Shown here: piece after piece, positions 34,748 through 46,800 of the stretch | How the letters are laid out: each line of letters starts with the position of its first letter | How positions within the stretch are numbered: position 1 is the first letter of the stretch | Assembly: GCA_049472395.1 (NCBI GenBank) | Contig: JBLIRR010000033.1 | Coordinates: 1 to 64,000 of the forward strand | Length of the DNA: 64,000 nucleotides | Direction of reading: 5' to 3' | Source of the DNA: JBLIRR01 sp049472395 | GTDB taxonomy: Bacteria; SZUA-182; DTGQ01; JBLIRR01 | Made by a program: the position numbers and the translations under genes | The notes under the pieces: model-generated | Database searches by the model: none | What the model was told of the DNA's origin: nothing | The model's input: only the letters and a program-made list of their open reading frames with translations

Positions 34748-37372
34748 CTAATTTATATTTTTGCACATTCCGCTATAATCTTGTAAGGGCTTAAGAGGAT
34801 TGCCATATTGATCCGCAAATTCCAGCCAGAATATGGTATCGCTCCTTGAGGGAGTTGTTGGTATCTGGGGTGGAACCTCGTTTGGCGCATCTCCAAGGGT
34901 ATGACCAACCTGCACTGTTTTGGTTTCATTTTTCTTAATGCGTTTGGTTTCTTTAAGGTATTCATAGAACGCATAACGGGCTACTTCTTTACCATTGACC
35001 ATTTTAACAAACCGGTACTTTTTAAATCTGCTGCAGGTTATCTCTAATTCTCTCTGGTAATCCGCGTACCATATGGTTCCCGTTACAACGCTATGAGCTA
35101 CGGAAGAAGGATATGGCCCACTCAGCAGGGTCCATGGTGCGGTCTGGCTCCATCCCGTCATGATCCATTCGGTCGCTCCTTCTTCTACCCGATATGTGAC
35201 TACATCTCCCGGTTGTACTTCTCCAGCTTCCAACTCCGAATAGACAATAATCTCAGCCTCTTTATCCCAATCACTCGGGATCTGCGGTGGCCATGGCGGT
35301 TGATTGGGAGAGCGCCTCCACTCATATTGCGGCTTAGTGTCTCCATCATATTCAGGCTTTCCCGCCACGCCGGGATTCCGGTCACGGTAATCGGGCACGC
35401 CATCCCCATCCGAATCTGGTGGCGAATCAGGCACAGTAATCAAGCCGCCTTCCTTCACTATATTCCATGCGATGTCTGATTTTTGATCTGATATAGTAAA
35501 TGCATAGAAATATGTATCCTTCCCGCCGTCAGGATTTTCGACAATTAAATTCCTTGACGGTAACGACGCAGACGGCTCAATAGTGATGTGGACAAAAATC
35601 CTCGTTGAGCTTATCATATGGGTTGCATTAATCCTTATCCCCTCTGCCGGTTGAAAAGAAATCTTGGGTGTTTCGATGAAATGCTTTCCAGAAATCGTGA
35701 GCTCAGCAAAGCTGCCAAGATATCCGATGCTTGGTGTCACCTCTAAAATCTCCGGACTGACTATTACATCAGAGGATAAGGCATCCACACAAGAAGGCAG
35801 CTCCAGATATTTTCTAAACAAACACAGGGCATCTGCCGGGGTCACATCCCCATTTTTATCTACATCAACACCGTTAGGACAGCTTCCCTGTTCAAGATAA
35901 CATTGAAAAGCAATAAGCGCATCTCCAGGTGTAATGCTTCCATCCCCATTGAGGTCTCCCTCACAACTGTGAATGCAAAAGCACCCTCCTGTTGAGGAAA
36001 AATGGGAGAGATCATCTTTTAATTTTTCAAGCGTTAAGGGGTAACATCGGTTTTCCTCCCCATCGAGAATAAGAAATCTTAAAAGAATAAGAGAGCCACT
36101 TGATCCTTGTGGAATAACGTTTTCGTTTGCAAATCCACCGATTTTTACTCTGTTAATGGCAATAGGATTAACATCCACCATATCGAATGATGTGGTGAGC
36201 TCTCCGAGTTCAAAGTTTACATATTCCAATACTTCCGGATCATACGCCACTTCTATTCCAAAAGAATACACAGGATCAGGAGATGATTGCACCATTATGG
36301 GAATGAGGATTTCTTTCCCCCTTTCACCTCGACTCCCTGGAATATCCAATTCTCCGTCAGAACCCTCGATGCATTCCAGGGGCTCTTCAGAACATTCCCC
36401 AACATAGGCGATATTCATACCAACAGCTTCTGCATCACAAGTATTGGAATACGTGATGCCATCACAGCCACACACAGGGTTCCATACATCAGGACATCCT
36501 AATGGTTTCTGAGAACACATCCCCTGGCCTTCACAATCCCCCTCTGCTTTCTTACAAAATTCATTTTCAAGGCATTGATCGTTGCTCATGCATTCAGTGA
36601 CAGTCTGGCATTCACCAGGATACGCGATATTCACGCCGCTCATCGCACAGGTACACAAATTGGCATACGTGATGCCGTCACAGCCACACACAGGGTCCCA
36701 TAATGTAATGCAGTATTGAGGCCTTGGAGTGCATCTACCTTGACCATCGCAATCTCCCTCGCTCTTATAGCAAAATTCATCTTCTAGGCATTGATCATTG
36801 CTTATACACTGCGAAACAGCCTGACATTCTCCGGGATACGCGACATTTATGCCACTGCCTGCTGCATAACATGCATTGGAATATGTCATGCCATCGCACC
36901 CACACACAGGTTCCCATACATCAGGACATGCCTCTGGCTTTGGAGAGCACACCCCTCGGCCATCACAATCCCCCTCGCTCTTATAGCAAAATTCACTTTC
37001 CAGGCATTGATCATTGCTTATACACTGCGAAACAGCCTGACATTCTCCGGGATACGCGACATTAATGCCAGTGGCCGCAGCATAACAGATATTGGCATAC
37101 GTCATGCCATCACAGCCGCACACAGGATCCCATACGCTTATACATGCTTCTGGCTTTGGAGAGCACACCCCTTGACCATCACAATCCCCCTCGCTCTTAT
37201 AGCAAAATTCACTTTCCAGGCATTGATCGTTGCTTATACATTGCATCTGCGCATATGTTTCTTCAATTAAATAAGGATATTGGGCGCTACCAAATGGCAT
37301 GTAAGCTCTTGATAGAGCTAATAATAGCACTACGATAAAAGTTACCTGTAAAATAAAAAATAAAGATTTCAT
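34748..37372 (-). CDS. secreted protein with four Kazal-type repeats, cohesin, dockerin and IPT-like domains
   Basis: I start at the ATG at 37372, which has AGGAGG at good spacing, rather than the ATG at 37381 lying on that site; length 874. A signal segment (LFFILQVTFIVVLLLALSRA) is followed by four 72-residue cysteine-rich repeats (about 45-335), each with a WAP-like half and a Kazal core (VCGCDGMTYANICYAAATG...PGEC). Next is a cohesin-like domain (about 340-470), a dockerin type I pair (DLNGDGSITPGDAL, VDKNGDVTPADAL; about 475-535), an IPT/TIG-like domain (about 550-635) and a C-terminal region of unknown fold. Kazal domains can inhibit serine proteases, and a subtilase is encoded in the same region. 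Cohesin and dockerin in one chain suggest surface assembly. Confidence 0.85.
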   Translation of the reverse strand: MKSLFFILQVTFIVVLLLALSRAYMPFGSAQYPYLIEETYAQMQCISNDQCLESEFCYKSEGDCDGQGVCSPKPEACISVWDPVCGCDGMTYANICYAAATGINVAYPGECQAVSQCISNDQCLESEFCYKSEGDCDGRGVCSPKPEACPDVWEPVCGCDGMTYSNACYAAGSGINVAYPGECQAVSQCISNDQCLEDEFCYKSEGDCDGQGRCTPRPQYCITLWDPVCGCDGITYANLCTCAMSGVNIAYPGECQTVTECMSNDQCLENEFCKKAEGDCEGQGMCSQKPLGCPDVWNPVCGCDGITYSNTCDAEAVGMNIAYVGECSEEPLECIEGSDGELDIPGSRGERGKEILIPIMVQSSPDPVYSFGIEVAYDPEVLEYVNFELGELTTSFDMVDVNPIAINRVKIGGFANENVIPQGSSGSLILLRFLILDGEENRCYPLTLEKLKDDLSHFSSTGGCFCIHSCEGDLNGDGSITPGDALIAFQCYLEQGSCPNGVDVDKNGDVTPADALCLFRKYLELPSCVDALSSDVIVSPEILEVTPSIGYLGSFAELTISGKHFIETPKISFQPAEGIRINATHMISSTRIFVHITIEPSASLPSRNLIVENPDGGKDTYFYAFTISDQKSDIAWNIVKEGGLITVPDSPPDSDGDGVPDYRDRNPGVAGKPEYDGDTKPQYEWRRSPNQPPWPPQIPSDWDKEAEIIVYSELEAGEVQPGDVVTYRVEEGATEWIMTGWSQTAPWTLLSGPYPSSVAHSVVTGTIWYADYQRELEITCSRFKKYRFVKMVNGKEVARYAFYEYLKETKRIKKNETKTVQVGHTLGDAPNEVPPQIPTTPSRSDTIFWLEFADQYGNPLKPLQDYSGMCKNIN
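36377..37240 (-). repeat. four tandem 216-bp Kazal-coding repeats
   Basis: Four 72-codon units within the Kazal/cohesin gene, starting near 37240, 37024, 36808 and 36592 in reading direction. The first two are nearly identical at DNA level, the third and fourth more divergent, showing recent duplication at the 5' side. All keep the cysteine pattern. Confidence 0.85.
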
Positions 37373-37632
37373 TGCTTCCATCCTCCTCTGCGACCTGTTA
37401 AATCATGGAATTTTTTGAAATATATTATAATTCAAATAGTTATTTTTGTCAATTATTCATATGGTATTTGTTGTGAAAGATGAATATCGCGAGTTCTTAT
37501 AAACATTATCAGGGCTTATTATTTTACCTAATAAAAAAACAATATAAACCGATATAGCTAATATAACTTATTTTACTAGAGTGAAAAAAGTTAATTATCA
37601 TATTAATTAATGGAAAAAGGAAGATTAATCCT

Positions 37633-37842
37633 ATGCCAAACTCAATTTCTCAATGTGAATCATGCATCTATGCCTTTAAAAAAGATGACGTGTATTGCTG
37701 TAAAAAGAAAAAGATTTTAATCTGCACCAACGAAGATGGAATGCACAAAATAATCGCAACCAGAAGTTGTGACTACGTTAATCATATAGAAGAGTGTGAG
37801 CTTTTTAAAGAAAAAGAACCTGTTCACTTGGTAGCGGCGTAA
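37633..37842 (+). CDS. small cysteine-rich protein
   Basis: A 69-residue product with an AAAAAGGAAG ribosome site before the ATG. Nine cysteines are spaced CESC, YCCKKK, ICTNEDG, SCDYV, EECE, which could bind zinc or iron-sulfur. There is no signal peptide, so it would be cytoplasmic. Similar small Cys-rich proteins exist, but I cannot assign a family. It stands alone between two large minus-strand genes. Confidence 0.5.
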   Translation: MPNSISQCESCIYAFKKDDVYCCKKKKILICTNEDGMHKIIATRSCDYVNHIEECELFKEKEPVHLVAA

Positions 37843-37857
37843 TAGGCTTTCTTTCTT

Positions 37858-40800
37858 TTACAATTTACTCATGTTGTGAGCAGAATTTACAAGATTCTCA
37901 ATAAAGCATCCGCTCTCTTCACTGTCTTTCCCAAGGCTCTTGGGATACGTGACCATAAAAAAAGTGTTGATACTGCCATTAGGCTCACCATCGCTATCCC
38001 CGACTCCTCCATCCTCTAAGGTTATTCTTATAATATCTTCACGACGATTAAAAGAAATCTCCTCCCAGTCATCAGGAGAGTCATACACATAAAAAACAGG
38101 ATATGATGAAAGGCCTGTCAAATAGGCTATTTCAATAGTGATGCTTCCACCTTCTTCACATCCCTTGATGATGAAATTTACCACATCAAAAGGTATTAGC
38201 GCGCGAGATGATAGCTCACGGGGAAACTCAGGCGAATCTTCCTTAACAGCCCTCACCTCATAAAAGGCTTCCTCGCCTTGTTCAACAATATCCAGACAAA
38301 ACATAGGGGAAAAACATGCAGTATCTTGATCTTCAAAGTCTTTCTCACCATCATGATCCCAATCCCCCTCACCTTCAGTGCCATTAAACAAAAAATCCCC
38401 ATCACTATCAAGCGTGGCAAATTTTAGAGCATATCGTGTCTCATTGAGGCTGCAGGCATTTAATGTATCAATTTGGATGGTTTCAAGATAACTATCCTTC
38501 ATATAGACCTCAAGGTGGAGAGGAACGCTGGTGATATCAATTTGAGCGCTATGGTAGAACCCGTTGCCCAATTCCATCAGCTCTTTCTCGGAATCGCAGA
38601 ATATTACTTTAAGACCTTCAACACCTTTGTTATCCGGATCGACAAGGTGGAGGAGGATATCTGCGATATCATGAGCCTGAGGGTTATTGATCGAGAGCGT
38701 ATATTCTCTCTCTCCCTGAACAGAGCCGGAAGAGGCTCTTGCCTCAAGAAGATAAAATCCATCACAAGGACAGGTAAATAAGAGTCTGTTATTTCCCTGA
38801 AGACAGAATCCTGTGACAGGATCAGCATTCCTCGTAAGGTCATAGAGTGAGAGACTGATATACAAGTTATTCTCAGGGCTTTCCTCTGCATATATCTCAT
38901 AGAGTGAGTCTTTAAATCCATAGAAAAATATCCAGTCATGGTCATCATGCCCTGTGTCATCCTCACAATACAAGGTATGCCGCGTGGGCGATGCATTAAT
39001 AATAATCATGTGGTGTGTATCAAAGAGAATAAAGCTCGGATCATTATCCGGTTCATAGATATCCTCTTGCGGGGCAGAATAATTTTTTGGAGAAGGATCC
39101 AGAAGAAATTCTGTCTCATTCAGACTGTAGGGAGTAAGTTGAGTAAGCGATAAGGTTGCAAGGTAGGTATTCTTGAGAAACACATCGAGTATAAGGGGAG
39201 AGCTGTCCATTTCAATCTGGGCAATATGATAAAACCCATTGCCCAATTCAATAAGCTCTCTTTTGGTGCGGGTACATACCACCTTAAGGTCTTCAATACC
39301 ATTTTTACTCGGATCTATAAGGTGAATTAAGATATCAGTAATGTCCTGAGCCTCGAGGTTATAAATTGAGAGAATATATTCTCCACCCCCCTGTGGGTAG
39401 CTTGAGGCAAGCGCTGCCTCAAGAAAGTAATATCCATCCTCAGGACACTGAAATGAAAGAAAGTTATTTCCCTGTATACAAAATCCATTGGTGGGATCAT
39501 TGAAGATGCTTTGGTCGTACAGTGAGAGCCTGATAAAATAGTCATACACAGAGAGGTCCTGGGCATAGATCTCATAAATGCAGCCTTTGTGTCCATAAAA
39601 GTAAACCCAGTCCCGGTCATCACACTCGCTATTCTCCATGCAGTAAAAGGTATGTCGCGTGGGCGGTGCGTTAACGCATAGCAGGTGGCATGTATCAGAG
39701 AAAACGAACTCAGGATCATTATCAGGTTCATACATATCATGTCCGATACCTGGCGCAGAATAGGCAATCGGGACTTCCTTGAAGGCGGTCAGGGTAGTAT
39801 CAGGCTCTCCCTTTCTATAGCCTTCAACCATAAAGCTCGCTCTATAATATTTTTCCCCTGAGGACACCTCCTCCTCAAAAAGAACCTGAGAATCGACACT
39901 TACCCCCTCTTGTATATCAAAGTCCACAATCATGCTCTTTTGAGAGGGATATTGAGGGGAAGTCACGACAGCCCAGGCAGTGCTGATCTCCGCATCAGGG
40001 TGAGAGGTGAAGGAGAGGTGATAATGCTCCGGCGCTTCAAAATGAGCAACGCACTCGGTAAAAAGGGTGTAATCCTCTCCTATAATAGCAGATTCTCCGA
40101 GGAAATAGCCTAAATGGCGATTGAGCACGTGATAAGATTCTATTGCTTCAGGGAGAAAAACCGCGGGTTTTTGCCGAACGAGCGAGACTGCATTCTCAGC
40201 CCCTCGGTAAGCCTGAGCAGCGGTTGCACCTGAAAGGAGCCCGGAGAAAAAGAACGTAGAAAAACAAGGATACAGTGTTGTGGGGGAGTTTAGCTCTGAC
40301 ACAAGGGGGGAAAAGAGGTACCCCTGATCGGTGCTGGCAATAGCTGTCCACTTCTCCGGCCAGGAATCACTATCAAAACCAGCCGATAAAAATCGTTCGG
40401 CATAAGGAGTATCCATAAGAATGAGGAGACGGCCCTCGGAATCCTGAAACACGTCTCGGAGAGTAGCATAAAATTCGAAAGGAGAGAATCGTTCATTCGA
40501 ATCGAGACAGAAGAAGGGCATTCCACTCTCATCAAGCGCTACACTGCCGAACATATGGATAAAAAATGTGCTCTCCTCTGTCACGGTGATATCAGAGATT
40601 TCATGTAAATGTCTTATCTGCCGGATATTCTCTGATAATCCCTTACTTTCGAGGATTCTACGGGTCCGGATTATTTGATTATCGAATTTTTCCTGCTCTT
40701 TGTGAGAAAACATATGGGAATCACTTGTTATCATGAGGACCTGTGTCGTGCTCTCTGTCTGATCCGAAAGGGCGATTTTGTGAGAGGCAATCTTCGAGAT

Positions 40801-43800
40801 CTTACTATTATCGAGGGCATAAATATTAAGGATATACCCCGTCTCATTGGGACATGGATCAGGGACGCTTAAGTTATATTCGCCTCCATAGGGATTCAAC
40901 GGATCGCTTGGCACAAGGTAAAACTCAGGGGCTTTGGTAATTGCCTCTCCGTATAAGCTCGGGAGTGGAGTAAAAAGGCTTTCAATCATGACCCATGCCT
41001 CCTTTACCCCTGTCAGCGAATACACACGGGCTGTCACATGGAGCGTTCCGTTGCTGCGATACGCTGCTCCTTCATCAATCACTGGCCTGCTTTGATCTGC
41101 AAAATATTGCTTATGCGCATCCCATGATTCAATAGAACAAAGATTGGAAATGCGGGGGTTCTGCCCTTTCAAGGGAAGAGAGTGCTGCGCAAAGTCGAAG
41201 GCATTGAGAATACTGTGAGTGAGAAACCATTCATCAAAAAAGGCCCTTGAGAAGGAGACCATGCCTCTATTAAGAAAATATGCTGTCTGATCAGGACCTG
41301 TACTGCTTATGATAATTAATTTTTCAGCAAGAGCGTCTGAGAGGCCCGCATTTTCTATTTCCATAAGAAAGCTCCCGGAGTAGCAGGCATCAAACACAAG
41401 GATAATTTTCCCTTCCACCTTATCGGCAACCTCGGTAATGAAGTGTACAAGAGTATTAACCTCAAGGGTTTCCCTCGGGTTGAGGAAGAAGGCGGACGCA
41501 GTGCCATGGTCTACAAAAAAGAGGAGAAGCTCCTTAAGAGGATGCGGGATAATCCGCTGAGAATCAAGGAGGCTCAGATGAGGGTATCCGCTGATGTCAT
41601 ATCCCTCCTTGGCGTCAAGGTCCTGAAGAAGGTAGGGATTATAATAGCATATTTCCTCTTTTTCATAGCCCATGGCATGAAGGATTTGATAGACATGATT
41701 GCCGATCTCGTTGGTGCTCTCCCAAAGATAGTCACCGGTCCCTTTATACCCGGCTACAATAATGGCTTTCTTTTCCATATCTACGGCATACGCGGGGTCA
41801 TCAATGGAGACCTTTATACTGAGTTGAGCTGATATACAGAGAGTGTCGTTCTGCTCGCTATATCCTGTAAGTGTCACGATTCCGTTTTTCTTCGGAAAAA
41901 TGGTATACCAGATGATATCATAAGGATCAATGTATGTATCCATATGGGGAATAATTTTATTTTCTTCAGTAACAGTGTCATCGAGTATACCGGGGGCTGA
42001 GAGAGAAAAGGCAATATCATGGTGAATGAGGGGCAGGCTTACACAATTCGGGTCCTCCCCGATAAGGGTGAAGGTATATGGCGTAGGCTGCTCGAGGAGA
42101 AGGGGTTCCTCTTGTACGGGTGTGTTTCCCTCCTCAGAAAAATGTAAAGAAATAAACCGGCTTTCGGGGAGGAGCATCTGAGGTGCTTGATCATGAAAAG
42201 GAAGCCCCTGAAGTGCCCATTGCTCGATACTGGCCCGCGCAGAGAGAAAGGAATCCCTTAAAGAAGAGTTTATTTCGTAAAGATCAGTTGCCTCTGTATC
42301 ATGATCAAGGACATAGGCATCCATAAAGGCCTTTGTGAAAGAGGCATAAAAGGGGGTATCGTGCGGAATCGTTTCATCTTGATCAATAAAGGGTTTAATA
42401 TAGGATGCCCCGTCATCGGTTGAGGTAATCACAGTAATAGCCTCGCCTATAAGGTCATTGATAAAGGTGCCTGAAGCCCCTGCCTCGATCATAACAACAA
42501 CCTGACGATCAGTGGCTTCTTGAAATTCGTCAATCCATTCTCTAAGCTCATGCGCAGTGATCACCTCATTGGGAATGATTTGAAATCTATCCTCTGCCCC
42601 ATGACCAATGAGGCTTATATATAAAGGTCCGGTAGTGATATTTTCCTCAACAGCCCATTCACAGAGAGCATAGTGCAGGCCCTCAAAATCCCCTTCCTTT
42701 GTTGGGGTCGGATCATCGACAGCCAGCCCATTTGCGACCCCATCAAAATCAGTATCTTGAGTATAGACCGGATTAAGGTAATAAATATTATGGACCTCAA
42801 AGCCCTGAGTGGTGAAGGAATGAAATATGGTATTAGCAAGGGCTTGTGTGGCCTTCCAGTAAGGACCTTCATAATCCCTGTCACCTCCTGCAACCAATAT
42901 AAGTCCTCCTTGGGGTGAAAGGCCGTCATCTATCTTTATTTTCAGTACACCGTTAAATTCATCCGCCACTATGGCATATTTGCCTGATAAGGCAATATCA
43001 TAGGCATCTCCATAGGTTTCATAACTCGCCACTATTATTGGGTCACTCTTATCGCTTATATCAACAACATGCAGTGATTCCGCATCAACTATATAGGCAT
43101 AATCTCCCTTTACTATGACTGCGAGTGGCCATACAAAGCTATCCAAATAACCTACGATCTCCGGCTCAATTCTGTTGCTGATATCGACAACCTGCACACT
43201 GTCCCCCCCCACCACATATGCATAATCACCAGCTATCGTTATGTTTTCCGCCCAGTCGAAAGTCTCACAGCTCCCGATGATATCAGGCTCGCTCCTGTTG
43301 CTGATATCTATAACCTGAAGATAATCCTCATCCGCCACATACGCGTAATCTTCAATCACCGCTATGCCCGTTGCATACCCCGGGGTCTCGCATACCCCTA
43401 TCTCTACCGGCCTCGTCTTAGTACTGATATCTATAATATGTAAACTATCCATATCTGTCATATAGGCATAGTCTCCCTGTATCACTATATCTTCAGTCCA
43501 GTTTGGGATAGGACATTGCCCTACTATCACAGGCGTCATCTTATCGCTGATATCTATAATCTGCATACTATAGCCATCAGCAACATACACATAGTCCTTA
43601 TCTAGTGCCACATCAAACGCCGATCCTGGGATAACACAGCTCCCAACAAGGGTCAACCCGTTTTGATTTTTAATATCTATAACCTGCAGGCCACTGTTAT
43701 CGGATGCTACATAGGCATAATTTCCATCCGTCACCACACCCAATGCGCCCTCAAGGGAGGAGTAGATTTTATCCCGCATGGGCCCCTTGTGATCCTTTAC

Positions 43801-46800
43801 ATCTATGATTTGCATATTACCCCTTCCGTCAAGCACCAGGGCATAATCTCCACTGATATCAATTCCGTACGCTCCTTTCGGGATATAGCAGTTCCCCACT
43901 TCTAGAGGTCTGCTTTTATTACTTATGTCAATAATCTTCATGCCCCCCTCTTGTGCGGCTAAATATACATAATCTCCCTCTATAGCCATACCATATACTA
44001 TATTGCTCCATACGGGATTATTATAGATCCCCACTATCTCCGGATTTCTTTTGTCCCTTATATTGGTTATGAAAAAACCCTTATTATAATAGGTCACAAT
44101 TGCATAATCTCCGCTAAGGGCTATATCAGTTGCCCGCAGGTCAGTCTTGCAGTTTCCCACTATCACCGGTGCGCTCTTATCACTGATATCTATAACCTGC
44201 ACACCCTCTTCATAGGCAGCTATGTATGCGTACTCCCCCTCTACTGCCACGCCCAGCTGCCCATCAACGCTGTCTCTTAGGATACTGCAACTTCCGACCA
44301 ACCGGAGATCACCCACATCACCAATATCAATTACTTGGAAATTATTCGCTTTATCCAGGACATAGGCGTAATTATCATCTAATGCTATATCATACGGCCC
44401 TTCAGGAATGGAGAAGCTGCCCTCTATCATAAGCATGCTCTTAGTGCTGATATCTATAATATGAAGAGTATTTTCATTGGTTACAAAGGCATGTGTTTCA
44501 TGTACACTCACCTTATTCGCCCCGCCGGGAACAGGGCAGTTTCCCACTATCACCGGAGCGCTCTTGTTGCTTATGTCCATAACGATCATACCATCCATGT
44601 CAGCGGTAATATATGCGAAATTACCCTGTACGGTAATCTGTTCAGGATAGGGGGCAGATGAGCTTTCGCCTACTACGACAGGCCCGCTCTTATTGGTGAT
44701 ATCAATAATCTGTATACCCTCTTCTGACGCAGCAACATAGGCAAGGTTACCATCAACAGCAACACCAAACGCATTTTCGGGAATATCACAACTTCCTATC
44801 AGGAGAGGGTGAGTCTTATTGCTTATATCGACAATCTCTAAACCGCTCCAGCAGGCGGATATATAGGCATACGTTCCATTTATTGTTATTTCCGCAACAC
44901 ACCCGCTAAGAGTATCGCACGTTCCTATTATGACAGGCACGCTTTTATTGCTCACATCGATTATCTGTAAATCCCCCTTCCCATCCTTCACAAAGGCATA
45001 GCTTCCCTCTATCGATACTTCATACGCTCCTTCGGGGATATCGCAGCTTCCCACTTTCACACACTCATTCTTATTACTGATATCGATAATTTCTAAATCC
45101 TTATGTAAATAGGCTATATAGGCATAGGAGCCATCAATGGCTATGTCTGTGTTAATTCCATAGGCAAGCGTATTGACTATGATCGGGGCACTTTTATTAC
45201 TCACATCAATTACCTGTAAATTCCCCTCTCCATCTTTCACAAAGGCATAATTACCCTCTACAGATACCGTATGGGCCCATTCAGGAATTGCGCAGCTTCC
45301 TACTTTTATCGGTTTACTCTTGTTGGTGATGTCAATTATCTGTAAACCACCATAACAACACGCTAAATACGCATATTCTCCCATTACCTCAACTTCATTT
45401 GCATAGCCTGGAGTGCCTGCATAGTTTAGAGTATCATAGCTGCCCACGATTACAGGTCCACCTTGGCTTTTAATATTAATAATTTTTAAACCATCCCAAT
45501 AATCACACACATAGGCATACTCTCCTACTATCTTAATATCCGTGGCCTCATCGCCGGTATTAATATGTCCGACAATTAATGGCCCACTTGTAGTCGTGAT
45601 ATCCACTACCTTTAAACCACCATATCCATCAGCCACATAGGCATACTCTCCCCTTATGGTAATATCATAAGCATAACCTGACGTTCCACAATTTCCCGTG
45701 GTTATTGGCGCTGTCTTATCACTGATATCGATGATCTGAACGCCCCCCGATCCGTCAGCCACACAGGCATGCTGACCGGTTACCGAAACAGTCATCGCCG
45801 TATGAAACGTGTGACAACTCCCTATAATCACCGGTTCATACTTTTTGTGAGCATCAATAATGTGCATGCCGGCATCCCCATCAGCCACAAAGATGAAATC
45901 TTCCACAACTGCCACCCCATATGCATCACCCGATGTATCACATTCGCCGACAAATGCGGGAACAGCCGGATCAGATATATCGATAATGACCACTCCATTT
46001 TCACCATCAGCCACATATGCATAGTTCCCGGACACAACAACTTTACGGGCAAATCCTTTGGTATCAATGCCCCCCTTATAAAGAGGGAAAGATGGGTCAG
46101 ATATATCGAGAATAACCACTCCATTTTCACCATCAGCTATAAACACCTTCTCCTCGATGATATCGAGACCGTGCGAAGCGCCAGGAGTGTAATAGACGCT
46201 CACGATACTCAGGGCAGTCTTATTATGTATGTCAACAATCTGCACACCAGTTTCCTCCATAGCCACATAGGCATAGTCCCCATGTATCACCACATCATGT
46301 GCATGGCCGGGAATATAACAGCCCCCAATAACTATCGGCCTTGTATTACTGCTCATATCGACGATTCTTAAGCCATTCTCACCATCAGCCACATATGCAT
46401 CATTCCCCTCAATATTAATGGCTCGTGCATCTTGAATATTCCTCGTATCTCCGAGGGCATAGATGCCCCCAATAGTGAGAGGCCCATTTTTAATGCTCAT
46501 ATCAACAGTATACAAAGCTCCTTCGTCATTCGCTAAAAAGAGAGAATCATGCCCTATGGTACTATCCCTTATCTCCCCCGGAATTATACAACTTCCCACT
46601 ATGACCGGTATATTCTCAGAATCAACAGCCATTACCTGCACCCAGCTATTCGTCGATATATGATGAGATACAAAAATATAGTCACCCGAAATGAGAATAT
46701 TCCAGATCGTCCCAAGAAGATGGGTACTTCCCACAATCTGAGGTTCACTTTTATTGCTTACATCAATAATAAATACACTGCTGTCAGAAGAGGAAATCGA

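Noticed and set aside
36791..37270. 159-codon plus-strand frame opposite the Kazal repeats
   Set aside because: Antisense shadow of the cysteine-rich repeats; its own repeats mirror the 72-codon period of the real gene.
45769..46371. 200-codon plus-strand frame opposite the giant LVIVD gene, and similar antisense frames at 44226, 43663, 41443 and 39910
   Set aside because: They are antisense to a strongly supported gene, repeat with its LVIVD period, and lack ribosome sites or recognisable domains.
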